Positions 1-5,958 of a stretch of DNA of 12,321 nt are shown piece after piece. The position numbers were made by a program, and so were the translations under genes. Location of the stretch: contig JAGWNV010000047.1 in NCBI GenBank assembly GCA_028872975.1, positions 1 to 12,321 of the forward strand, written 5' to 3'. The stretch's first letter is position 1; every line of letters starts with the position of its first letter. The notes under the pieces were generated by a model. That model saw only the letters and a program-made list of their open reading frames with translations, searched no databases and had not been told where the DNA came from. Source of the stretch: Acidobacteriota bacterium. Lineage in GTDB: Bacteria; Actinomycetota; Acidimicrobiia; Acidimicrobiales; UBA8190.

Positions 1-1
1 G

Positions 2-421
2 CTCGAGCCCACCCCGCCGGCACCCCGGGGATGGAGCCCGCCCCTCGAACGGCCGCCTGCGCAGGACCCGGCCGGTGTGTCGGCGGTCGCGGCCGAAGGA
101 CCCGCCGGGCCGCCGCCGGCGCCTCCGACGCCGCCGATGGCACCACCGCCGCCTCCGCCGCCTCCCATGGCGCCTCCGAGCCCGCCTCCCATGGCGCCTC
201 CGAGCCCGCCCCCGCCGTTGCAGGTGCCCGAGCCGTCACTGGCGGCCACCAACGGGGGCGACCCCGCCACCGCGCCCCTGCCCGTCGCGCCGACGGCAAT
301 CGACACACCGGACGCGACGCTCGCCGATCTCATGGACCGCCAACCGGCACCCCGACAGCGCGCTCGCGGGGGTCGACTGGCGGCGATCGCGGCGCGACTG
401 GTCGGGATGAACGACCGCTGA
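2..421 (+). CDS. Proline-rich protein, C-terminal part (5' end outside window)
   Basis: This reading frame is open from the first complete codon of the window to a TGA at 419-421, so it is the 3' end of a longer gene; the GTG at 77 is merely an internal possible start. The visible 139 residues are dominated by Pro, Ala and Met-Ala-Pro-Pro blocks in the first half, which is typical of an extended disordered linker. The last ~35 residues turn into a basic, helix-prone tail containing RQRARGGRLAAIAARLVG. No enzymatic domain can be seen in this part. The overlapping frame starting at 31 is low-complexity Arg/Ala/Gly and looks like a shadow. The gene lies 30 bp upstream of the OLD-family gene on the same strand. 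Function is unknown; it could be a scaffold or envelope protein whose folded domain lies upstream. Confidence 0.55.
   Translation, partial: LEPTPPAPRGWSPPLERPPAQDPAGVSAVAAEGPAGPPPAPPTPPMAPPPPPPPPMAPPSPPPMAPPSPPPPLQVPEPSLAATNGGDPATAPLPVAPTAIDTPDATLADLMDRQPAPRQRARGGRLAAIAARLVGMNDR
161..208 (+). repeat. Perfect 24-bp tandem duplication inside the proline-rich gene
   Basis: Positions 161-184 and 185-208 are identical 24-base units encoding Pro-Pro-Met-Ala-Pro-Pro-Ser-Pro twice in frame. The preceding stretch (from about 135) encodes a related Pro-rich Met-Ala-Pro-Pro block. The unit is a multiple of three, so copy-number change would lengthen or shorten the linker without breaking the frame. Confidence 0.85.
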
Positions 422-438
422 GAAGGCACGCGGACCAC

Positions 439-451
439 TAGGATCGAGTCG
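439..451 (+). promoter_or_regulatory. -10-like box TAGGAT set for a leaderless transcript
   Basis: TAGGAT at 439-444 fits the TANNNT pattern of actinobacterial housekeeping -10 elements. It is followed by exactly seven bases and then the ATG at 452, the spacing expected when transcription starts on the A of the start codon. The same bases also contain AGGA (440-443), eight bases from the ATG, which could act as a ribosome binding site on a longer transcript from the upstream gene. The sequence alone does not separate these two roles. Confidence 0.4.
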
Positions 452-2542
452 ATGCGACTGCAGCGGGCGAGGGTCCGGAATTACCGAAGTATCAAGGACA
501 GCGGCTGGTTCGACGTCGACCCGGCCAAGACGATCCTCGTCGGGCCCAACGAAGGCGGGAAGACCGCCGTGCTGCGGGCGCTCGAGCAGCTCAACCCGGG
601 CCACTTCGTCCGATCCTTCGATCCCCTGCGGGACTTTCCCCGCTCCGAGTACCACCGGATCCAGTCCGGGGAGCTGCGGCCTTCGGACGTCGTGGTCGTC
701 GAAGGAGAGTACGAGCTCGACGACAGCGAGCGCGAGGAGCTCGCCGCCATCTCGCCGGCGCTCGTCCACTGCCGGTACTCCCGCGCCGTCCGGCTCGACA
801 ATTCCGTCAGCGAGCAGCTGCTCGGCGCGCCCCAGGTCCCGACGGCCGGAGAGCTCGTCGACCACCTTCGCCGGATCGCCGCCTTCGTCGACAGCAGACA
901 GCAGGTCGCGACGGCCGAGGAGGGGGCGGACGACCCGCTCGCCGTCCTCAACTCCCCGGTGAAGGCCAGCGAGAAGCTGGAGCAGATCCTCGCCACGATC
1001 GGCACGGCGGACACCGGCGGCAAGCTCGCCGAGGAGCTGATCGCCTGGATCGACACCGATGTCGTTCCCCACGTCGATCCCGGGAACGCCGACCAGACGG
1101 CCGATCTGGCCGGCCTGCGGGCGTCGATCGGGTCGGTGGACGGCCAGGTGCACAGCTTCGACTTCTTCCGGGCCAGGCTTCCGGTGATGGTCTATGTGGC
1201 CACCTACCCGTCGGTGACGCCCATGCTGCACCTCGGTCACCTGGCCGAGGCCATCGAGTCCGGAGCCGTCGACGAGTCGGACGAGTACAACTTCGGCAAC
1301 CTCTGCCTGCTGAGCCTGCTCGGGTTCTCGGCTCGCCAACTCTCGGACATGGGACGGGCGAAGGAGCCCGAAAGCGGCGACTTCGAGGGATTCGAGCGCT
1401 TCCGGGCCCAGCTCGACGAGCGCGACGCCGCCTTGGCCGCCGCCTCGCTCAAGCTGACCAACCACATCCGGACCGTCTGGCAACCAGGGGTTCCCGACGA
1501 CGAGGCCGGTCACGATTCGGGCCGGCCCGACTACGCCATCCGGGTCACCGCCGACCAGCAGTACCTGAAGGTCGTCGTCGAAGACGCCCTCGGGGTGCAG
1601 ATCGAGCTCGACCAGCGCTCCCACGGGTTCCGGTGGCTGGTCTCGTTCTTCGTCGTCTTCTTCGCCCAGGCGTCGGAACGGGACAAGCGCGCCGTCTTGC
1701 TGCTCGACGAGCCGGGCCTCAGCCTCCACGGGCTCAAGCAGCGGGACTTCCGCCGGACGTTGTCCAAGCTCGGCGAGACCAGCCAGCTCCTCTTCACCAC
1801 GCACTCGCCATTCCTGGTGGGCACCGACGAGCTCGACCGAGTGCGGGTCGTGGAGCTCGCCGACAGAGCGACGGGCACCAAGGTGCACGGGGGGTTCGAC
1901 GCCGAGGACCCTGCGTCGATCCTCCCCCTACGCGAGGCGCTCGCCTACGACCTGGCCTCGTCGCTGTTCTCGGGGCGCAAGGTCTTCATCCTGGAGAGTC
2001 TCACCGACTTCTGGTACCTCGAGGCGACCGCCACCCTCCTGGCCGACGCCGGCATGGCCGCCCTCGACAACGACATCGAGCTGCTCCCGGTGGGGTCGCT
2101 GGCCAGGATCGCGTACTTCTCGACCTTCCTCCACGCCGAAGGCCTGGGGGTGGCCGCCCTCCTCGACGGTGACGTGAGCTCCGAGCTCGCCGAACAGCAG
2201 GAGGCGCTGGTCGAGAAGCTCGGCGACCGTCGCGTGCTCCGGACGAAGGACGTCTACAGCGGTCCGGTCGGGGCGCCCCGGATAGAAGAGCTCCTCCGGG
2301 AGACCCTCGTGACCGTGGGCAAGGAGCTCGGCTGGGACGTCACGGGCGGGGCCGGCATGGACTGGGGCGGCCGGCCCGTCGACGAGGTCTTCGCGGCTGC
2401 GGGCGGCGTCGAATTCACCCCGTACCGGCTGGCCAAGGAGTACGTCAAGTGGACCCGGGACCACCGGGCCTCCGACCTCGCCGCCGACGAGCGGATCATG
2501 TGGATGCGGTTGATCGAGAAGGTCAACCAGTCGTTCTCCTAG
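452..2542 (+). CDS. OLD-family ATP-dependent endonuclease (ABC-type ATPase + TOPRIM)
   Basis: This 696-residue protein combines an ABC/SMC-like ATPase with a C-terminal TOPRIM nuclease domain. The N-terminus opens with the RecF/OLD-style strand 'RVRNYRSI' and a Walker A GPNEGGKT at residues 31-38. The central ~300 residues form the insertion. A signature-like RSHGFRW lies at 389-395, Walker B LLLDEP with D419/E420, and the H-loop histidine H451 in FTTHSPF. The TOPRIM domain follows: E515 in FILESLTD, the DxD pair D572/D574 in LLDGD, and a later RIEELL helix usual in OLD proteins. Known members are ATP-regulated DNA nucleases in stand-alone (class 1) form or paired with a UvrD-like helicase (class 2, Gabija). 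No helicase is seen here, so class 1-like is the better fit. A phage-defence role is inference. The gene is followed by a small membrane-protein gene after 35 bp and may be cotranscribed with it. All catalytic motifs appear intact. Confidence 0.88.
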   Translation: MRLQRARVRNYRSIKDSGWFDVDPAKTILVGPNEGGKTAVLRALEQLNPGHFVRSFDPLRDFPRSEYHRIQSGELRPSDVVVVEGEYELDDSEREELAAISPALVHCRYSRAVRLDNSVSEQLLGAPQVPTAGELVDHLRRIAAFVDSRQQVATAEEGADDPLAVLNSPVKASEKLEQILATIGTADTGGKLAEELIAWIDTDVVPHVDPGNADQTADLAGLRASIGSVDGQVHSFDFFRARLPVMVYVATYPSVTPMLHLGHLAEAIESGAVDESDEYNFGNLCLLSLLGFSARQLSDMGRAKEPESGDFEGFERFRAQLDERDAALAAASLKLTNHIRTVWQPGVPDDEAGHDSGRPDYAIRVTADQQYLKVVVEDALGVQIELDQRSHGFRWLVSFFVVFFAQASERDKRAVLLLDEPGLSLHGLKQRDFRRTLSKLGETSQLLFTTHSPFLVGTDELDRVRVVELADRATGTKVHGGFDAEDPASILPLREALAYDLASSLFSGRKVFILESLTDFWYLEATATLLADAGMAALDNDIELLPVGSLARIAYFSTFLHAEGLGVAALLDGDVSSELAEQQEALVEKLGDRRVLRTKDVYSGPVGAPRIEELLRETLVTVGKELGWDVTGGAGMDWGGRPVDEVFAAAGGVEFTPYRLAKEYVKWTRDHRASDLAADERIMWMRLIEKVNQSFS

Positions 2543-2577
2543 CCGTTCCGCCCGTCCGCCTCCTGGCCTGACGACCC

Positions 2578-2952
2578 ATGTGGAGCGAGAGCTTTCACGG
2601 TGACGAGCGGGCTGGACGCCGGCCCTCGGGCGGCGACCGGGTCGTCGCCGTGGGCGCCGCCTGCGCCGGCCTGGCGGCGATAGGCGGGGAGATCGTGCTG
2701 AGCGTCCAGGTGGTGAGCGAGGAGTTCACGTCTCGAGGCGGGTCCTGGCTGCTCGGTGTCGTGAGCCTGTTCCTCGGGCTTCTCGGCCCCTACGCCGCCA
2801 TCTCGGCCTGGCGGGCCAGGCGCAACCTGTCCCGACCCATCGTCCGCCGGGCGGCCATGACCTCGCTGGTGGCCGCCTGCACGGGCGCGCTGGCCATCGC
2901 CTGGCTGCTCCTCATCCACAGCTCCCTGCACCGCCCGCCGGTCCTCTTCTGA
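2578..2952 (+). CDS. Small three-helix membrane protein of unknown function
   Basis: A 124-residue protein with a hydrophilic, charged N-terminus (about residues 1-21) and three hydrophobic segments at roughly 22-46, 57-79 and 93-113. A short Arg-rich loop (RARRNLSRPIVRR, 79-91) lies between the second and third and is likely cytoplasmic by the positive-inside rule. I recognise no family. The ATG at 2578 has no convincing Shine-Dalgarno sequence, so translation may be coupled to the OLD gene, whose stop lies 35 bp upstream. No clear terminator or promoter separates the two genes. It may be a partner of the nuclease or simply an unrelated neighbour; the sequence gives only the spacing as evidence. 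Its stop is 111 bp from hupB. Confidence 0.65.
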   Translation: MWSESFHGDERAGRRPSGGDRVVAVGAACAGLAAIGGEIVLSVQVVSEEFTSRGGSWLLGVVSLFLGLLGPYAAISAWRARRNLSRPIVRRAAMTSLVAACTGALAIAWLLLIHSSLHRPPVLF

Positions 2953-3027
2953 ACCGAGCCGCTCCGACCACGGTGACGGCCGAGGCCGCTCCGGGGCGGA
3001 ATCGATGCGGTTTTTGCGAGGAAATGC

Positions 3028-3056
3028 TCGACTCGCCGGTTCCCGTCCGCTAGAAA
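3028..3056 (+). promoter_or_regulatory. Candidate hupB promoter (TCGACT - 17 bp - TAGAAA)
   Basis: TAGAAA at 3051-3056 matches four of six bases of the -10 consensus, and TCGACT at 3028-3033 matches four of six of the -35 consensus, with a 17-bp spacer. Seven bases separate the -10 box from the hupB ATG at 3064, so transcription would begin at or next to the start codon. No Shine-Dalgarno sequence is present, which agrees with a leaderless message. A short AT-rich patch (gtttttgcg, near 3010) lies upstream. Confidence 0.4.
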
Positions 3057-3063
3057 GCGGCCC

Positions 3064-3633
3064 ATGAACAAGCGCGAGTTGGCAAAGTCGGTGGCGGTTC
3101 AGGCGGACGTCGAGCTGTCCACCGTCTCCAAGGTCCTCGAAGGGTTCACGGACGTCGTGACGGCGGTCGTGTCCAAGGGTGAGCCGGTGGCCATCACCGG
3201 ATTCGCCAAGTTCGTGAAGGTCGACCGGGCGGCCCGGATGGGGCGGAACCCGGCCACCGGCGAGCAGATCATGATCAAGGCGTCGAAGAAGGCCCGCATC
3301 ACCCCGGTCAAGGCGTTCAAGGAGGCGGTGCTCAACCCGAGTAACGCCCCACGTCTGAAGCGCGGCGCCTTCCCCCTCCTCGACGACCTGGTCAAGGCGG
3401 CCGGCAAGTCCGCTGCCGTCCCGGCCCGCAAGGCCCCGGCCGCGAAGGCCGCTGCCAAGAAGGCCCCGGCCCGCAAGGCCGCCGCCAAGAAGGCCCCGGC
3501 CAGGAGGGCCCCCGCCACGAAGGCCGCTGCCAAGAAGGCCCCGGCCCGCAAGGCCGCCGCCAAGAAGGCCCCGGCCAGGAGGGCCCCCGCCAAGCGGGCG
3601 CCGGCCCGCAAGGCGGCGCGCGGCCGACGCTGA
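3064..3633 (+). CDS. hupB: HU-family nucleoid protein with Lys/Ala/Pro/Arg-rich tail (HupB type)
   Basis: The protein has 189 residues. Residues 1-91 are a canonical HU domain: MNKRELAKSVA start, dimer helices, GFAKF (46-50), the DNA-intercalating arm with RNPATGE (Arg61-Asn62-Pro63), and the closing KAFKEAVLN helix. A linker with a short LLDDLVKAA helix follows. Residues 121-189 form a disordered basic tail of KKAPARKAA-type motifs, resembling the histone H1-like tail of actinobacterial HupB (mycobacterial HupB is about 214 residues). It binds DNA with little sequence preference and compacts the nucleoid; the tail is known in mycobacteria to strengthen binding and to be a site of lysine modification. 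It is a single-gene unit with its own candidate promoter and a strong 3' hairpin, convergent with the next gene. The start is supported by the exact HU N-terminus. Confidence 0.95.
   Translation: MNKRELAKSVAVQADVELSTVSKVLEGFTDVVTAVVSKGEPVAITGFAKFVKVDRAARMGRNPATGEQIMIKASKKARITPVKAFKEAVLNPSNAPRLKRGAFPLLDDLVKAAGKSAAVPARKAPAAKAAAKKAPARKAAAKKAPARRAPATKAAAKKAPARKAAAKKAPARRAPAKRAPARKAARGRR
3445..3594 (+). repeat. Two near-identical 75-bp tandem units encoding the HupB tail
   Basis: Positions 3445-3519 and 3520-3594 are 75-base units that differ at one base, in the last codon (ACG for Thr in the first, AAG for Lys in the second). Each encodes 25 residues (protein positions 128-152 and 153-177). Each unit is itself built from imperfect ten-residue KKAPARKAAA-type motifs. 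The near-identity at synonymous positions indicates a recent duplication or ongoing homogenisation, not just selection for basic residues. Confidence 0.9.
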
Positions 3634-3639
3634 GCCCGG

Positions 3640-3669
3640 ACCACCGGCCCGGGGGGCCGGGCCGGTGGT
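3640..3669. terminator. Strong hairpin between convergent hupB and DUF218 genes
   Basis: ACCACCGGCCCGG (3640-3652) pairs perfectly with CCGGGCCGGTGGT (3657-3669), giving a 13-bp stem with a four-G loop. It starts six bases after the hupB stop and ends two bases before the stop of the minus-strand gene. It therefore can serve both genes as a bidirectional terminator. There is no U-tract on either side, which is common for high-GC actinobacterial terminators. Confidence 0.75.
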
Positions 3670-3671
3670 GG

Positions 3672-4193
3672 TCAGCAGGAGCGCTTGAGCACGATGGCCT
3701 TCGCCAACGCGCCCCATTCGTAGGCGACGTCCCAGGGCAGGTGCAGGAGACCGTCCTGGACGGGCACGACGACGAGTCGTGCCGCGGTGCAGCGACGGAA
3801 GAGCAGCCTCGCCCGAGTGGACTGACTGCGTTCGGGGACCACCATGAGACTCGACCAGTGGTTCTTGCGGGCCAACGCAGTGGCGTACTCCGCTTCACCA
3901 CGGGTGTCGACCGGGTCGGGGTGGAAGCAGAGGACCCTCACCCGGCGCGGAGGCCGGGGACAGGGGACCCGGTAGCCGCCGAGGGACACCACCACCACCG
4001 GGGCGTACCCCTTCGCCGCCAGGGCGACGGCGGCGTGGGCGCGGCGCTGGCCCGGGTCCCCGCCCGTCGAGACGATGGCGTCGACCCGGGTGGGCCTGTC
4101 GGTCGGTGGCCAGACGAAGAGTCGCGCCGTCAGGCCCAGGAAGAGGACGACCACCGCCAGGGCGACCAGCGCGATCCGGCGGCGATGGCCCAT
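3672..4193 (-). CDS. DUF218 / YdcF-SanA-like membrane-anchored protein
   Basis: This 173-residue protein starts MGHRRRIAL and has one N-terminal membrane helix at about residues 7-27. The DUF218 fold follows: VDAIVSTGGD (37-46) with the first strand and glycine turn, then a predicted helix AHAAVALAAKGYAPVVVVS, then TRGEAEYA (97-104) with the conserved acidic residue, and finally VPERSQSTRARLLFRR (119-134), the place where family members carry the 'YH..RA' element. The family includes E. coli YdcF (binds SAM) and SanA/ElyC, which affect envelope integrity; the exact reaction is unknown. ATG at 4193 is chosen because it gives a tidy signal anchor; an in-frame GTG eight codons upstream is an alternative, and neither has a clear Shine-Dalgarno sequence. 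The same frame stays open far upstream to 5429, but that part is a shadow of the genes opposite. Confidence 0.8.
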   Translation of the reverse strand: MGHRRRIALVALAVVVLFLGLTARLFVWPPTDRPTRVDAIVSTGGDPGQRRAHAAVALAAKGYAPVVVVSLGGYRVPCPRPPRRVRVLCFHPDPVDTRGEAEYATALARKNHWSSLMVVPERSQSTRARLLFRRCTAARLVVVPVQDGLLHLPWDVAYEWGALAKAIVLKRSC

Positions 4194-4284
4194 GCACGCG
4201 AACAATGCCACTCGACCGCGCTTCGCGCCCGCACCACCACTTCTCTCGTCATTTCTGACGATGCGTCGGCGAGGTCCTCCTGCG

Positions 4285-4290
4285 TATCCT
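4285..4290 (+). promoter_or_regulatory. Possible -10 box in the divergent gap before the wall-anchored protein
   Basis: TATCCT at 4285-4290 fits TANNNT and lies 20 bases before the GTG at 4311, leaving room for a short leader with GGGGA (4298-4302) as a weak ribosome binding site. I find no convincing -35 box at the right distance. The rest of 4194-4310, between two divergent starts, is relatively less GC-rich and must hold both promoters. Confidence 0.25.
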
Positions 4291-4310
4291 CGACTTCGGG
4301 GACGTGGTTC

Positions 4311-5567
4311 GTGAGAGACAACGCCGCACCTTCTGGGGGTGACGAGAGACACGCGCGGCGCGACAGCGCCCGTTGCGGCGCGCTCGGGCTCCTGGCCTCG
4401 GTCCTCGGCACGCTCGGGCTCCTCATCGGCTCGGCTCCGCCCGCCTTCGCCAATACCGCCGCCCCCTCGAGCACGGGCGGTACCGAGGTCGTCGACGCCT
4501 CCAGCGGCCACGTCACCGTCACGGTCACCGGGACCTGGAGCTGGCCCTACACGAGCCTTCACGCCAAGGTGAAGAGGCCGTGTGACGGCCGCGTCGGTGT
4601 GGGTTGGTCCATCGCCTGGCAGGACCCCAACGACAAGGGATACCGGATCTACTACCCGAGGCTGGGCAAGTACAGCGCCCGGCTCGGTGCCACCGGGAGC
4701 GACGGCCTCAACGCGCCGCAGCAGGTGCTGTGGGACCCCGCCGACCCGTGCGGGACCTTCACCGTCACGAACGTCCCCAAGAAGCACGCCGGCAACGTGT
4801 CGGGCACCTGGTCGGGCACCCACACCTACAAGAGTGCCAACGAGGTCCCGCCCACCCTGTGCGCCGTGATGTTCGACCTCGCCTTCCGGCCCGGCCCCAA
4901 GCCGTCGCGGCTCCTCGTCACCAACCGCGACAACACCATCCACAACGCGCTCAAGCACGGGGGCACCTACAGCTCGCTCCCCGGGAGCAACGGCTGTCAG
5001 GCCACCTCGACGTTCAACGTCTCCACCTCCCCGGGCTCGCCACCGGGGACCACACCCACGACGCCGCCACCCACCGTCCCCACGTCGCCGGCGGGACCGG
5101 TGCCCGCCACGATGTCGCCCGCCCCACCGGCGGCCACCCAGCCGTCCGGCCCCCTGGCCTTCACCGGCCTGGGCGCCGGGGGCCAGGCAGTGGCCGTGGC
5201 CGGTGCCGCCCTCGTGCTCGTCGGCGGCCTGCTGCTGCTCGCCGCCGGACGGCGGCGGTGGGCGCTCTCGCCGGCGGCCGGGGGGGGACCCGCCGGCGTG
5301 GCGGTGACGGGGAGGAACCCGAGAGCGGGCCCTCCGGCAACAGATCGTGACGTAGGATGGACGCTTCGTCCGACCAGGGGGGACAGTTGCGGTTGCGGAA
5401 ACATCTCGTTGCAGTCGTGCTCGTGGCACCGGCCGGTCTCGCCGCCGGTTGCACCTCGAGCACCTCGGGCCTGGTCGACCACCCGGCCGGCTCGTCGAGC
5501 CTCGCCCACGTCGGCGACACGCTGGACCTCAAGACCGGGTCCGGCCGGCCGTTCCAGCTCACGGTGA
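4311..5567 (+). CDS. Secreted, LAFTG wall-anchored protein; frame likely broken near 5280
   Basis: Starting at GTG 4311, residues 1-47 form a Sec signal: basic n-region (ARRDSARC), hydrophobic core GALGLLASVLGTLGLLIG, and cleavage near APPAFA|NT. The exported part (about 48-250) is a Cys- and Trp-containing beta-rich domain with no family I recognise (WSWPYTSLHAKVKRPCDGR, later YKSANEVPPTLCAVMFDLAF). A Pro/Thr/Ser linker follows, then LAFTG (282-286), a membrane helix (about 289-312) and RRRW. This is an LPxTG-type sorting signal in the LAxTG form linked to class E sortases. As written, the frame then runs on to a TGA at 5565-5567, about 180 bases into the following lipoprotein gene, and the extra residues look like shadow sequence. 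An eight-G run at 5280-5287 with one more G would give a charged tail ending in a TGA at 5348-5350 (346 residues total). The true end is probably 5350. Confidence 0.65.
   Translation: MRDNAAPSGGDERHARRDSARCGALGLLASVLGTLGLLIGSAPPAFANTAAPSSTGGTEVVDASSGHVTVTVTGTWSWPYTSLHAKVKRPCDGRVGVGWSIAWQDPNDKGYRIYYPRLGKYSARLGATGSDGLNAPQQVLWDPADPCGTFTVTNVPKKHAGNVSGTWSGTHTYKSANEVPPTLCAVMFDLAFRPGPKPSRLLVTNRDNTIHNALKHGGTYSSLPGSNGCQATSTFNVSTSPGSPPGTTPTTPPPTVPTSPAGPVPATMSPAPPAATQPSGPLAFTGLGAGGQAVAVAGAALVLVGGLLLLAAGRRRWALSPAAGGGPAGVAVTGRNPRAGPPATDRDVGWTLRPTRGDSCGCGNISLQSCSWHRPVSPPVAPRAPRAWSTTRPARRASPTSATRWTSRPGPAGRSSSR
5280..5287 (+). other. Eight-G homopolymer, probable frameshift site
   Basis: Eight consecutive G bases follow the codons for the ALSPAA segment, just after the membrane anchor of the wall-anchored protein. 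Reading one more G (or slipping back by one) moves translation to the frame that encodes GGTRRRGGDGEEPESG and stops at 5350. It could be a sequencing error, a mutation, a contingency (phase-variable) tract or programmed slippage. Confidence 0.6.
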
Positions 5568-5908
5568 CCCAGGTGGTCGACCCCGCCAAGGGGTCGGGGT
5601 CCTCCCCCGCCAGCGGCCGCCGGTACGTCGCCGTGCTCCTGCAGTTCTCCAACACCGCCTCCCACGAGCTGTCGGGGAACGCCAACGCCGATGCCGACCT
5701 CGTGGCCTCCGGAGGCCGGACCTACGTCCCGGCCCACGTGACGCTCAAGGACTGTGGGAGCGCCCTGCCGCAGTACCAGGCGGCGCCGGGCAAGACGACG
5801 AACAGTTGCGTGGCCTTCGAGGTCGGCAAGTCCGCCGACATCACGAAGGTCCAGTTCTATCCGGCGGCCGGCGCCGCCACCGACTACGGCGAATGGCTGG
5901 TGCCCTGA
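5387..5908 (+). CDS. DUF4352-like secreted lipoprotein
   Basis: From TTG 5387 this is a 173-residue lipoprotein: basic start (M)RLRKH, hydrophobic core LVAVVLVAPAG and lipobox LAAGC with Cys at residue 22, the site of diacylglyceryl attachment. The mature part reads as one immunoglobulin-like beta-sandwich of the DUF4352 type: HVGDTLDL at its start, FQLTVTQVVDPA, a long strand YVAVLLQFSNTA, then a loop with two Cys (KDCGSA and NSCVAFEV) that probably form a disulfide, and a final strand. Such domains are extracellular and of unknown ligand. An ATG at 5357 (183 residues) is in frame, but places Asp residues and ten extra amino acids before the signal and has no spaced Shine-Dalgarno sequence. 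The TTGs at 5387 or 5393 lie behind AGGGGGGA (5376-5383). A TAGGAT -10-like box at 5353-5358 overlaps the ATG, further favouring the later start. Confidence 0.75.
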   Translation: MRLRKHLVAVVLVAPAGLAAGCTSSTSGLVDHPAGSSSLAHVGDTLDLKTGSGRPFQLTVTQVVDPAKGSGSSPASGRRYVAVLLQFSNTASHELSGNANADADLVASGGRTYVPAHVTLKDCGSALPQYQAAPGKTTNSCVAFEVGKSADITKVQFYPAAGAATDYGEWLVP

Positions 5909-5958
5909 CGGCGCCCTAGGGCCGCGGCTGGACGGCACCGCACGGGGGGACGTGCCGG

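Noticed and set aside
236..1888. 550-codon open frame on the minus strand opposite the OLD nuclease
   Set aside because: Open frames opposite genes are expected at this GC content. Its translation is low complexity (Gly/Val/Glu/Asp/Arg) and the plus strand has a complete set of ATPase and TOPRIM motifs.
452..2952. Gabija or PARIS defence system
   Set aside because: Gabija needs a UvrD-like helicase partner and PARIS splits ATPase and TOPRIM into two proteins. Here both domains are in one protein and no helicase is present in the window.
4194..5429. N-terminal extension of the DUF218 minus-strand frame to 5429
   Set aside because: The extra ~400 residues are low complexity and oppose a secreted protein with a clear signal and anchor. 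The membrane helix right after ATG 4193 marks the natural N-terminus.
5913..5922. GCCCTAGGGC palindrome after the lipoprotein stop
   Set aside because: It is a 10-bp palindrome with no usable loop and no extension of the arms. It is too short and uncontexted to call an operator or terminator.
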